A stretch of DNA of 64,000 nt from an uncultured Flavobacteriaceae bacterium (lineage in GTDB: Bacteria > Bacteroidota > Bacteroidia > Flavobacteriales > Flavobacteriaceae): contig CANKUU010000015.1 in the NCBI GenBank assembly GCA_947486785.1, forward strand, positions 24,040 to 88,039. Reading direction: 5' to 3'. A program made the translations under genes and the position numbers. The notes under the pieces were generated by a model. That model searched no databases. It had not been told where the DNA came from and saw only the letters and a program-made list of their open reading frames with translations. Positions 25,092 through 33,970 of the stretch are shown one piece after another. Positions within the stretch are counted from its first letter, which is position 1, and every line of letters begins with the position of its first letter.

Positions 25092-27224
25092 CTAGTCTAT
25101 TTTACCCTCTAAATCAATCAAAAAAGTATATTCTTTTGCTACTTCTTTTAATGATTCAAACCGTCCTGAAGAACCTCCATGGCCTGCATCCATATTAATA
25201 TCAAAGAGCAATAAATTAGTGTCTGTCTTAAGTTCGCGCAACTTTGCAACCCACTTAGCTGGTTCAAAATACTGCACCTGAGAATCATGCAATCCGGTTG
25301 TTACCAATAAATTAGGATACGATTTTGCACTTACCTGATCATAAGGCGAATATGATTTCATATAATCATAGTACTTCTTTTCGTTTGGGTTTCCCCATTC
25401 ATCATACTCCCCTGTTGTTAAAGGAATAGAATCATCTAACATCGTTGTAACAACATCAACAAAAGGTACTGAGGCCACAACTCCCTTATACAACTCCGGT
25501 GCCATGTTTATAATCGCACCCATTAAAAGTCCTCCAGCAGAACCTCCCATAGCGTATAAGTGCTCTGAACTTGTGTAGTTTTCTGCGATTAAAAATTTAG
25601 AGCAATCTATAAAGTCGGTAAACGTATTTTTCTTTTTCAATAATTTACCATCTTCATACCAAGGCCTGCCTAAATATTGTCCTCCCCGAATATGTGCAAT
25701 AACATAAACAAAACCCCTATCTAATAAACTTAATCGGGTTGTAGAAAAATAAGGATCGATGGTTGCACCGTATGATCCATAGGCATATTGCAATAATGGC
25801 GTATTCGCATTTAGCTTTGTGTCTTTATGGTACACCATAGACATGGGTATTTTATTTCCATCTCGAGCCGTTGCCCAAACGCGTTTTTCTATGTAATTTT
25901 CTTTAGCAAACTTACCACCCTGAACTTCTTGTTCTTTTTTAACCTCCTTCTCCTTTGTTTTCATATTAAAATCAATCACCGAATTGGGTGTTGTCATAGA
26001 ATTATATGAATATCTTAATATTTCGGTATCAAAGTCGGGGTTTCCACCAATACTTGCCGTATAGGTCTCATTATCAAAAGGTAGGTAGTAGCTATCTGAA
26101 CCGTCCCAGCGAACTATTTTTATTTGATTAAGACCGTTTCTACGCTCGGCAAGAACATAAAACTCGTTAAAAATCTCCATTCCTTCGAGTAAAACATCGG
26201 GCCTATGAGGAATAAATTCTTTCCAATTTTCAAAAGAAGTATTCCCTTCTTTTACCTTCATTAATTTAAAATTGTTGGCATTATCCTTATTTGTCAATAC
26301 ATAAAAATGATCATCGTAATGAGAAATATCATATTCTAAACCTCTTGTTCTTGGTGAAAAAATCTTAAACTCACCATCTGGATTATTAGCTTCTAAGGTT
26401 CTAAATTCCGAGGTAAGCGTACTATACGAACCTATGATGATATATTTTTTAGATTTTGATTTGTAAACGTAGGTACCAAAAGTTTCATCTTTTTCATGAT
26501 ACACTAGCATGTCTTCATCAGAAGATGTGCCTAATTTATGTTTAAATATTTTATCAGATCGCAAGGTTAAATCATCTTGTTTACTGTAAAAAATAGTTTT
26601 GTTGTCATCTGCCCAAACAGAATTTCCTGCAGTATTCTCAACTTTATCTTTACGTATTTCACCTGTTTTTAAATCTTTTATTTGAAGGGTGTACTTTCTT
26701 CTTGAAACAGTATCTACAGAAAATGCCGCTAGTGTATTATCTTGACTTATTGAAAAGCTGGATAAATTGAAAAATTCATGCCCTTTTGCCAGCTCATTGC
26801 AATCAAAAAGAATTTCTTCCTCGGCATCTAAGCGCTCTTTTTTTCTTGCGTATATAGGGTATTCTTTACCAATTTCGAATCTCGTAATATACCAATAGCC
26901 ATTGTACTTGTAAGGTACTGAGTTATCATTTTCTTTAATTCTAGATTTCATTTCTTGAAAGAGAGAATTCTGAAAATTTTTGGTATGCGCCATCATTTTT
27001 TCAAAATATGTATTCTCTTTTTCTAAGTGTTCAATTACCTCTTGGTCGTCTCTATCTTTCATCCAATAGTAATCATCAACTCTAATATCATTGTGAATAC
27101 TAAGTTCTTTTGCTACTTTTTTGGCAGTAGGTGCTTTCACTTTCGTCATATTCATTTGTGGGTTTTGGCAAGAAAATGCAAAAGTAATACAAACTAAAAG
27201 AAACATTTTTATTTTTATTCTCAC
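25092..27224 (-). CDS. ptrB: S9 family prolyl oligopeptidase, oligopeptidase B type (lipoprotein)
   Basis: A 710-residue serine peptidase that cuts peptides after basic residues or proline. It starts with a lipoprotein signal (VCITFAFSCQ, lipobox Cys near residue 19), so it is probably anchored in the periplasm. The N-terminal beta-propeller includes VDDYYWMKDRDD and WADDNKTIFYSKQD. The C-terminal alpha/beta-hydrolase carries the nucleophile Ser in AMGGSAGGLLMG, Asp in TTGLHDSQV and His in MDAGHGGSSGRF. The length matches oligopeptidase B (about 690-720). It diverges from ybaB. Confidence 0.93.
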   Translation of the reverse strand: MRIKIKMFLLVCITFAFSCQNPQMNMTKVKAPTAKKVAKELSIHNDIRVDDYYWMKDRDDQEVIEHLEKENTYFEKMMAHTKNFQNSLFQEMKSRIKENDNSVPYKYNGYWYITRFEIGKEYPIYARKKERLDAEEEILFDCNELAKGHEFFNLSSFSISQDNTLAAFSVDTVSRRKYTLQIKDLKTGEIRKDKVENTAGNSVWADDNKTIFYSKQDDLTLRSDKIFKHKLGTSSDEDMLVYHEKDETFGTYVYKSKSKKYIIIGSYSTLTSEFRTLEANNPDGEFKIFSPRTRGLEYDISHYDDHFYVLTNKDNANNFKLMKVKEGNTSFENWKEFIPHRPDVLLEGMEIFNEFYVLAERRNGLNQIKIVRWDGSDSYYLPFDNETYTASIGGNPDFDTEILRYSYNSMTTPNSVIDFNMKTKEKEVKKEQEVQGGKFAKENYIEKRVWATARDGNKIPMSMVYHKDTKLNANTPLLQYAYGSYGATIDPYFSTTRLSLLDRGFVYVIAHIRGGQYLGRPWYEDGKLLKKKNTFTDFIDCSKFLIAENYTSSEHLYAMGGSAGGLLMGAIINMAPELYKGVVASVPFVDVVTTMLDDSIPLTTGEYDEWGNPNEKKYYDYMKSYSPYDQVSAKSYPNLLVTTGLHDSQVQYFEPAKWVAKLRELKTDTNLLLFDINMDAGHGGSSGRFESLKEVAKEYTFLIDLEGKID

Positions 27225-27286
27225 GCTAATTTTTTATCAATATTCAACGAATTTATTAAATTTATACCCTTAAAAGAAATTAAACT

Positions 27287-27613
27287 ATGTTTGGAGATAT
27301 GATGGGCATGATGGGTAAATTAAAAGAAACCCAGCAAAAGGTTGAAGAAACTAAAAAACGATTAGATACGGTAACTTTAGAGGAGCATTCACCCGAAAGC
27401 CTAGTTAAAGTAGTAATTACGGCAAACCGCTCTATTAAAGAGATAAATATTGATGATTCACTATTGTCTGACAAAGACCAATTAGAAGATTATCTTATTC
27501 TTGCCATAAACAAAGCAATAGAAAAAGCGACTCAAGTAAATGAGAATGAATTGGCAGCAGTTGCAAAAGATGGTATGCCCAATATACCTGGTCTTGATGG
27601 GCTTTTTAAATAA
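27287..27613 (+). CDS. ybaB: YbaB/EbfC family nucleoid-associated protein
   Basis: A 108-residue DNA-binding protein. It opens with the family's Met/Gly-rich helix ([21 protein letters not shown]) and continues with the beta-strand region [21 protein letters not shown] and the second long helix. The C-terminus ends [12 protein letters not shown], close to the typical P.lPG-type tail. It probably coats DNA as a dimer. There is no recR or dnaX neighbour, unlike in proteobacteria. Confidence 0.94.
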   Translation: MFGDMMGMMGKLKETQQKVEETKKRLDTVTLEEHSPESLVKVVITANRSIKEINIDDSLLSDKDQLEDYLILAINKAIEKATQVNENELAAVAKDGMPNIPGLDGLFK

Positions 27614-27847
27614 AACCGATATCCTCTAAATTCGTTTTAGTTATTTTTCGAAAGAAATTTTACACCTTTCATTTTTACCATACTTTCAGCGTTTAGCATT
27701 CGCCAAATATTAAAGCTTTGGTGGCAAAATCATTATTTTCTGTTAATTGATTTTAAATGTGCAGACTATGGAGGGTGATACCTAAAAATATGTTTTTAAA
27801 GTAAGCCTTTGTTTTATAAAAAAATGTAACTTGTAGAAACGAAGAAC

Positions 27848-28186
27848 ATGATTAAGATAAAACAACACTCTAAAACACAATACAGCTTTGAGCTTAGCTC
27901 CAAAAGCGGTTTTACTTTACTAAAGAGCATTCCTTTTTCTAGTAAAAAAGAAGCCGAAAAAATAGCAAAAAACTTAAAAAACTTAGTTAATAAGTCTAGC
28001 TGTGTTGAACGTAAAACCAACCATAAAGGGTCATTTCTCATTAATTTTAAAAATACAGAGGGTATGGTGCTATGTAGCAGCTTATCTTATGCTTCAGAAG
28101 CTGGAATGGAAAATGGAATAAAAAACATTAAAAATAGCATCAACCAAATAGGGATAGACGAACCTACAGTAAGGTCTTTAAAATAG
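27848..28186 (+). CDS. DUF1508 (YegP-like) protein with two repeats
   Basis: A 112-residue protein made of two copies of the short YegP motif: residues about 8-50 (QYSFELSSKSGFTLLKSIPFSSKKEAE) and about 60-108 (SFLINFKNTEGMVLCSSLSYASEAGMENGI). Both show the F.L....G..l..S..y.s..ea..gI pattern. Function unknown; the family is common in bacteria. The 3' end overlaps the convergent threonine aldolase gene by 23 bases. Confidence 0.85.
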   Translation: MIKIKQHSKTQYSFELSSKSGFTLLKSIPFSSKKEAEKIAKNLKNLVNKSSCVERKTNHKGSFLINFKNTEGMVLCSSLSYASEAGMENGIKNIKNSINQIGIDEPTVRSLK

Positions 28187-29189
28187 TTAAAAATTTATCG
28201 TGCATCTCTTGAGTATAATCCAAATGGGTTACAATTCGTAATTTTCCTTGCCCCATACCTATAAGGTGAACCTTTTTGGCCTTTAATTTCTCTATAAAAA
28301 AAGCTTCACTACACACCTTTTCATCTATTTCAAAAATGATAATATTAGTTTCGATTGGTGCTACTTTTTTAATAAAAGGCAAGCTATTTAGCACTACTCC
28401 TATTTCTTTTGCTTTCGTATGATCTTCAGCTAAACGCTTTATTTGATGATCTAATGCGTAACAAGCCGCAGCAGCTATAAAACCAGATTGGCGCATACCA
28501 CCTCCTAATATTTTTCGAATTCGTAATGCTTTTTGCATCGCTTTAGCACTACCTACCAAAACGGAACCAATGGGGCAACCTAAGCCTTTACTAAAACATA
28601 CGCTAATGGTATCAAAAAGGTTTCCATACTGCTCTGCATTTTCATTTTTTGCGACCAGCGCATTCCACAATCGAGCTCCGTCTAAATGATAGGCTAAATT
28701 ATGCGTTTTACAAACGGTTTTTATTTTTTGTAGTTCGTTAAAATCCCAGCAGGCACCACCGCCTTTATTAGTTGTATTTTCTATACAAACTAGTGAAGTT
28801 AATGGGCTGTGATAAAAATCTGGTGGATTAATTTCCGCCGCTACCTCTTGGGCAGTCATCATCCCCCTTTTACCATTTACTAACTTACAAGAAACACCAC
28901 TATTAAAACTAACTCCACCCCCTTCATAATTGTAAACATGGGCATATTTATCACAAATTAACTGATCTCCCGGGTTAGTATGTAGCTTAATAGCTGTTTG
29001 ATTTGCCATGGTACCAGAAGGAAAAAACAAGGCTGCTTCTTTATTAAATAATTGGGCTACTCTTTCTTCTAAAGCATTTACAGTAGGGTCTGTTTTAAAA
29101 ACATCATCACCCACTTTAGCCGACATCATTGCATCAAGCATGCCTGGTGTTGGCCTAGTTACGGTATCGCTTATTAAATTTATTTTCAA
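28164..29189 (-). CDS. ltaE: Low-specificity L-threonine aldolase
   Basis: A roughly 341-residue PLP enzyme splitting threonine or allo-threonine into glycine and acetaldehyde. Motifs include LISDTVTRPTPGMLDAM, GDDVFKTDPTVNALEE, LFFPSGTMANQ, AYHLDGARLWNA, and the PLP-binding Lys in SVCFSKGLGCPIGS. No ATG lies near the homologous start. TTG at 29189 (KINLISD) fits known aldolases best, while another TTG at 29210 directly follows the stop of the upstream metalloprotease. The gene is probably the second of a two-gene operon. Confidence 0.9.
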   Translation of the reverse strand: MKINLISDTVTRPTPGMLDAMMSAKVGDDVFKTDPTVNALEERVAQLFNKEAALFFPSGTMANQTAIKLHTNPGDQLICDKYAHVYNYEGGGVSFNSGVSCKLVNGKRGMMTAQEVAAEINPPDFYHSPLTSLVCIENTTNKGGGACWDFNELQKIKTVCKTHNLAYHLDGARLWNALVAKNENAEQYGNLFDTISVCFSKGLGCPIGSVLVGSAKAMQKALRIRKILGGGMRQSGFIAAAACYALDHQIKRLAEDHTKAKEIGVVLNSLPFIKKVAPIETNIIIFEIDEKVCSEAFFIEKLKAKKVHLIGMGQGKLRIVTHLDYTQEMHDKFLTILKTLL

Positions 29190-29210
29190 CGCAAGTTTTT
29201 TTAAAGTCAA

Positions 29211-31613
29211 TTAATGAAAACAATCTAACCCTATGGGTGATCCGTCTGGTAATTTTGGTGCTGGCAGCACTTCAAATGTTTCTGGATGCTGTTTAAATGC
29301 ATCAATTCGTCTAATTATTTCATCTTCATATGCAGCTCTTTTCGAGGATAATAATTGCGTTTTTAAATCCGCTAAGGTTTTATGTGCTATAGCATTTACT
29401 TGGGGGTGCACATGGGTATCAGCTGCTAAATTCATCACATGAAACAAGACTCTAAAATTGATAGAATTTTGTACTTCTGCCAAATATGAATCTTTGTGTG
29501 TACTTAGAAGGGTAGCTTTCAAAATCGCCTTTAGTACATTTTCTAATCCTAAATTATCAGCATCTAAGGCTTTTTGTTGAATTAACCGAGATGCCCGCTC
29601 TGGATGTAAAACAAGACCTAAAGTCATATCGGCAGCGGTTTCGGCGGCTGATAAGGCATCAAAAGAAACTCCTGTTTTCCCTTTCAAAGATTCTCTTGTT
29701 CTAGGATACCCAAAAGATCGAGGAGGAAATAGATGCAATTTCTCCTTTGGAATTGCAATTATAGCGGCGTTTAATGTTTTCAGAATACTCATCAATGCTT
29801 TTTCTTGCATCGATTTGTTTGCCACTTCTACCGTTTTTTGTCCGTCTCCCTTTACCGCATAGTTATACATTAAGCCCCCAATAATTTTGGCAGCAGCTTC
29901 TGTTTGATATCGATGGTAAAAATAAAGGGGCACAAAAACATCTTCTAAAACCGAAAAAGGTTCTCCCTTTCTTATGTTATCGACAGAAAAATTATGAATT
30001 GCAGTTTCTCTCACTTTTAACATGGCATCTAATTCGGCACTAATATCCGAACCATTATCCCATAAATGCGCCAAAACATGAGCGCTACCCCTCGGACGTG
30101 CATCTTGATCGGTAATAAATTTCAATCCCTCTAATTTGGCTTTATCTAAGATTTTATTTAAAGCTTCTTTTTCATTAATTTCAGATGAAAAATTCGAATA
30201 CGAATAAGCAACAGCAACCTTGTCCCAAGCCCCAATGCCAGTAGCATAGGCATTAGAAAAATCAATTTCACCATTTTTAACAGAAAACTGCGGGTGCGGA
30301 TAATCCATTACAGAGGCTCTATTGTTGGTACTTGCAGCATAATTATGTGCAAAACCCAAAGTGTGCCCTATTTCATGAGCCGAAAGCTGTCGAATTCTGG
30401 CTATGGCCATATCTAGCATTGGTTTATGATTGTCATCGCGCTCAGAAAAGGGTTTATTCATCAGCGCTTGGGCAATTAAATAATCTTGCCGAATACGTAA
30501 ACTACCTAAACTTACATGTCCTTTTAAAATTTCGCCTGTTCTTGGATCATCAATACTGCTACCATAACTCCAACCTCTTGTAGATCGATGCACCCATTGA
30601 ATTACATTATAGCGAACGTCTAAAGGATCGGCATCATCGGGCAACATTTTAACTTGAAATGCATCTTTATACCCTATTGCCTCAAAAGCTTGGTTCCACC
30701 ATCTACCTCCTTCTAATAGCGCAGAACGCACAGGTTCGGGCGTGCCGTTGTCTAAATAATAAACAATAGGCTCCACAGCTTCGCTGATAGCTGCTTTAGG
30801 GTCTTTCTTTTCTAAGCGATGCCTTCTTATAAAACGTTTTAAGATTGAATTTTCAACCGGGGTTGCATAATCATAATACGAAAAAGAACCCGCACCAGAG
30901 CGCGGATCAAATTCACGTTTTTTATACTTTGTATCTGGTAATTCGATAAAAGAATGATGCTGAGTAACAGTAATCAAATTACTATTGGGTGTAACCGAGC
31001 GAATGTTATAGCCCTCGGCTTTTCCTTTAAAAGTTAATTCTACATCAAACTCTATGTTTTTAGGAAAAGCTTTGGTGCGTTCTAGTGCAAATGCACTTTT
31101 AGTTTTATCAAGCTTAAAAGAGCCTTGGCCAGCTTGTTTTAACCTCGCTGCAACCCCATGGGTGTCTTGCATTAAAAAATCGGTTATATCTATAATGTAC
31201 TTACCTTTAGCTTCATGTTCAATTTTAAATCCGAAAAGGATTGATTTTGCAAAAGCTTGCGCTACCGATTTCTTTTCTAAAGCGTTATCGGTTAGCGCTC
31301 TAAATTTCTGATTGGGTTGTACCAAAAGTAATTTACCCCCTGCCTTTTTAAAATAGACTACTTGCGTACCGCCAAGTTGACCCCTATCTAAACCAATATC
31401 ATTACTACCTATACCGCTGCTTAAAGCGTATACGTAAAGAAACTCTTTATTTAACTCGTTTACTTCGAGGTATATTTTATCTAATTTGGCATCATATTGA
31501 AAATTAAATAGCCCATTAAATTTTTTAAAATCTTTACTCTTCTCGGCAAACTGGGCTTGTACCAGGGTACCGGTAAAAATTAACAAAAGTGTAGTTTTAA
31601 GATAGCGTATCAT
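29211..31613 (-). CDS. Secreted zinc-dependent metalloprotease (DUF5117/DUF4953, metzincin)
   Basis: An 800-residue exported protein with a signal peptide (MIRYLKTTLLLIFTGTLVQAQ). The catalytic centre is the metzincin zinc motif HEIGHTLGFAHN (HExxHxxGxxH) with a downstream Met-turn in ASVMDYPHP. The N-terminal part (GLFNFQYDAKLDKIYLEVNE, VYALSSGIGSNDIGLDRG) is typical of the DUF5117/5118 domains, and the C-terminal half (about 480-790) of DUF4953. Substrates are unknown. There is no T9SS sorting domain, so it is probably periplasmic or outer-membrane associated. It diverges from prfB. Confidence 0.92.
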   Translation of the reverse strand: MIRYLKTTLLLIFTGTLVQAQFAEKSKDFKKFNGLFNFQYDAKLDKIYLEVNELNKEFLYVYALSSGIGSNDIGLDRGQLGGTQVVYFKKAGGKLLLVQPNQKFRALTDNALEKKSVAQAFAKSILFGFKIEHEAKGKYIIDITDFLMQDTHGVAARLKQAGQGSFKLDKTKSAFALERTKAFPKNIEFDVELTFKGKAEGYNIRSVTPNSNLITVTQHHSFIELPDTKYKKREFDPRSGAGSFSYYDYATPVENSILKRFIRRHRLEKKDPKAAISEAVEPIVYYLDNGTPEPVRSALLEGGRWWNQAFEAIGYKDAFQVKMLPDDADPLDVRYNVIQWVHRSTRGWSYGSSIDDPRTGEILKGHVSLGSLRIRQDYLIAQALMNKPFSERDDNHKPMLDMAIARIRQLSAHEIGHTLGFAHNYAASTNNRASVMDYPHPQFSVKNGEIDFSNAYATGIGAWDKVAVAYSYSNFSSEINEKEALNKILDKAKLEGLKFITDQDARPRGSAHVLAHLWDNGSDISAELDAMLKVRETAIHNFSVDNIRKGEPFSVLEDVFVPLYFYHRYQTEAAAKIIGGLMYNYAVKGDGQKTVEVANKSMQEKALMSILKTLNAAIIAIPKEKLHLFPPRSFGYPRTRESLKGKTGVSFDALSAAETAADMTLGLVLHPERASRLIQQKALDADNLGLENVLKAILKATLLSTHKDSYLAEVQNSINFRVLFHVMNLAADTHVHPQVNAIAHKTLADLKTQLLSSKRAAYEDEIIRRIDAFKQHPETFEVLPAPKLPDGSPIGLDCFH

Positions 31614-31663
31614 AAGATCAAGGTAGATTTAAAATTAGACCGACTAAATTTAACCAAATTTGA

Positions 31664-31693
31664 TTGTCTAACAACAGTTATGTGCTATTTTTG
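31664..31693 (+). promoter_or_regulatory. Bacteroidetes-type promoter of prfB
   Basis: TTG at 31664-31666 (with another TTTG at 31659-31662) is followed after 19 bases by TATTTTTG at 31686-31693, matching the -33 TTG / -7 TAnnTTTG consensus. The expected start of transcription is just before the ATG at 31711. Confidence 0.6.
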
Positions 31694-31710
31694 CTCAAAA
31701 CATCTACCCC

Positions 31711-32815
31711 ATGACAATTACTATAGACCATTACAAAGGTCTTCTAGAGCGCCTTGGTGCGTTAAGGAGGTATCTTTGACGTTGATGCCAAACGCATTGA
31801 AATTGAGAATGAGCAAGAAAAAACCTTAGCTCCTGGCTTTTGGGATAATTCGCAAGAGGCACAAGCGCATATGAAGTTTATACAATCTAAAAAACAATGG
31901 GTTGATGACTACAATAGTGCAAAAACCTTAGTAGGTGAACTTGAGGTTTTGTTAGAATTTCAGCAAGAAGGTGAAGTTACCGAGAAAGAACTCGAGACGC
32001 ATTACTTGAAAACTCTAGATCATCTTGAGAAGTTAGAGTTTAAAAATATGCTCTCTGAGGAGGGTGATGAGTTGTCGGCAGTACTTCAAATAACTGCCGG
32101 TGCTGGGGGTACAGAAAGTTGTGATTGGACTGCCATGTTGATGCGAATGTACATGATGTGGAGCGAAAAAAGTGGCTACAAGGTTAAAGAACTTAATTAT
32201 CAAGAAGGCGATGTTGCTGGGGTTAAAACCGTAACCCTAGAAATAGCAGGTGATTTTGCCTTCGGATGGCTAAAAGGTGAAAATGGAGTACACCGATTGG
32301 TACGAATATCACCCTTTGACAGTAACGCAAAACGACATACCTCTTTTGTATCTGTTTATGTGTATCCTTTAGTTGATGATAGTATTGAAATTGATATCAA
32401 TCCTGCAGACATTACCATTACAACGGCAAGATCTAGTGGCGCTGGCGGACAAAATGTAAATAAGGTTGAGACAAAAGTTCAGCTGGTACATCACCCAACA
32501 GGCATTCAAATTTCTTGTTCAGATTCTCGAAGTCAGCATGACAACAGAGCTACTGCAATGAAAATGTTGAAATCTCAGTTGTATGAAATTGAATTACGCA
32601 AAAAGATGGAGGCGCGGCAAGAAATTGAATCTTCAAAGATGAAAATTGAATGGGGTTCTCAAATTAGAAATTATGTTATGCATCCTTATAAATTAGTAAA
32701 AGATGTACGTACAGCTGAAGAAACTGGCAATGTAGATGCGGTAATGGATGGTGATATCGATCGATTTTTAAAGGCTTACCTAATGGCAATGGGCCAAAAA
32801 AATGAAACCGAGTAA
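31711..32815 (+). CDS. prfB: Peptide chain release factor 2 (programmed +1 frameshift)
   Basis: Release factor for UAA and UGA. The first 22 codons run from ATG 31711 ([10 protein letters not shown]...) to a UGA at 31777-31779. Decoding continues in the +1 frame from GAC at 31778, giving 367 residues in total. The SPF anticodon-like tripeptide is visible in [13 protein letters not shown], and the catalytic GGQ in [12 protein letters not shown], with normal RF2 length. The internal UGA is a regulatory frameshift, not a mutation (see the recoding site). A Bacteroidetes promoter lies just upstream. Confidence 0.95.
31765..31780 (+). promoter_or_regulatory. prfB +1 programmed frameshift site
   Basis: AGGAGG-TAT-CTT-TGA-C: an internal Shine-Dalgarno-like hexamer (31765-31770), three bases of spacing, the slippery CTT and the in-frame TGA followed by C. 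The layout and spacing match the E. coli prfB site (AGGGGG TAT CTT TGA C). It lets RF2 control its own level. Confidence 0.95.
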
Positions 32816-32919
32816 AATTTAAGCTTTTTTAGCAAAGCCAACTAAAACGTACAACAACATTTTGGCCGTTATTTTACACTAATTTTATACGGGTAAAAAG
32901 ACCACACAATTTAAAAAAT

Positions 32920-33261
32920 ATGATAAAAATATACCATAACAATCGGTGTAAAAAATCGCGTGAAGCCCTTGCTTTACTTGAAGAGTCTAAAAAAGATTTC
33001 GAAATTATAAACTACTTAAAAGATACACCAACGAAAAGCGAACTAGAGCATATATTGCAGCTTTTAAGCCTTTCACCACTAGCTTTAATTCGAAAAAACG
33101 AGGCGGTTTGGAAAGAACATTATAAAAACAAATCTCTTTCTGATGATGACCTTATAGCGGCTATGGTACAGCACCCAAAACTAATAGAAAGACCTATTGT
33201 AATTGTCGATGATAAAGCGGTAATTGGGCGACCCCCTTCTTTGATAAAAAATATTATTTAA
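32920..33261 (+). CDS. arsC: ArsC-family (arsenate reductase/Spx-like) protein
   Basis: A 113-residue thioredoxin-fold protein. It has YHNNRCKKSREAL with the active-site Cys near residue 9, and the Arg positions typical of glutaredoxin-dependent ArsC (LIRKNE, IERPIVIV, VIGRPP). The Pro of RPIV is the cis-Pro region. It could reduce arsenate or act as a general thiol reductase. No ars operon surrounds it, so an arsenic role is not supported by context. Confidence 0.85.
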   Translation: MIKIYHNNRCKKSREALALLEESKKDFEIINYLKDTPTKSELEHILQLLSLSPLALIRKNEAVWKEHYKNKSLSDDDLIAAMVQHPKLIERPIVIVDDKAVIGRPPSLIKNII

Positions 33262-33441
33262 ATTACATTGCGCTTAACAGCTAGTCTGTTCTATTTTTTA
33301 AAGCTTTGGTATATATCAGCAGCGCTACTAGTACCGATGCGCAAAAAAATTGGTACGTTTGTTGCTTATTTTTTAACAAATATTTTACCGCTTTAGATTA
33401 AACCTTTGGCCAATTATAAAATCTTACAAAAGAATACCATT

Positions 33442-33969
33442 ATGAAAATTTATAGTAAACATTTAATAGTCCTTTTTATTTTTTTATTAGGAGCTGCAGA
33501 ACTACAAGCGCAATATGGCTATGGTAACCGCGGTGGTTATGGTTATGGCGGAGGTTATGGCGGTAGAGGTGGTTATGGTGGTAGAGGTCGTTCGCCCATA
33601 CCGCAAACAAATATTGAGCCCGAAAAACCTGACCCAAAAACAGCAGCAGAAATTGTTGATGAAGAAATGCCCAAAATTGCTGAAACTTTAGGCTTAGACG
33701 AGTTTGAGAAAGCCATTTTAAGTACCACCTTAAAAAAGTATGTGCAACAGCGTATTGAACTGCAAATTTTAAAACTAACGCCCGATAAAATGCGTGAGTC
33801 TTATCAGAAAATTACCCTCAAGCAAGATGAGGAACTCAAAGCGGCACTTCCGCTAGAGAAATATGAAGCCTTTGTAAAAATGCAAAAAGATGGCGTAGCC
33901 AAAATGCAAAAAGAACAAAAAAAGGCTCAGAAAAAAAGAAAGAAAAATAAGAAAAAATCTAAAGGCTAA
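33442..33969 (+). CDS. Secreted Gly/Tyr-rich protein with helical C-terminal domain
   Basis: A 175-residue protein with a signal peptide (MKIYSKHLIVLFIFLLGAAELQAQ). Next comes a glycine-tyrosine-arginine-rich linker of about 35 residues (YGYGNRGGYGYGGGYGG), a Pro-rich stretch, and a helical domain (EIVDEEMPKIAETLGLDEFEKAIL ... KLTPDKMRESYQKITLKQDEE). That domain resembles small periplasmic sensor/chaperone helices. The end is extremely Lys-rich. ATG 33442 is chosen over an upstream TTG because it begins the signal peptide. The barrel gene starts one base after its stop, so the two products are probably partners. I do not recognise a specific family. Confidence 0.8.
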   Translation: MKIYSKHLIVLFIFLLGAAELQAQYGYGNRGGYGYGGGYGGRGGYGGRGRSPIPQTNIEPEKPDPKTAAEIVDEEMPKIAETLGLDEFEKAILSTTLKKYVQQRIELQILKLTPDKMRESYQKITLKQDEELKAALPLEKYEAFVKMQKDGVAKMQKEQKKAQKKRKKNKKKSKG

Positions 33970-33970
33970 C

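Noticed and set aside
31711..31870. Apparent nonsense mutation (TGA at 31777) near the start of prfB, or a gene beginning at 31871
   Set aside because: The TGA sits in the classical RF2 frameshift context and the +1 frame continues the protein without loss, so the gene is intact.
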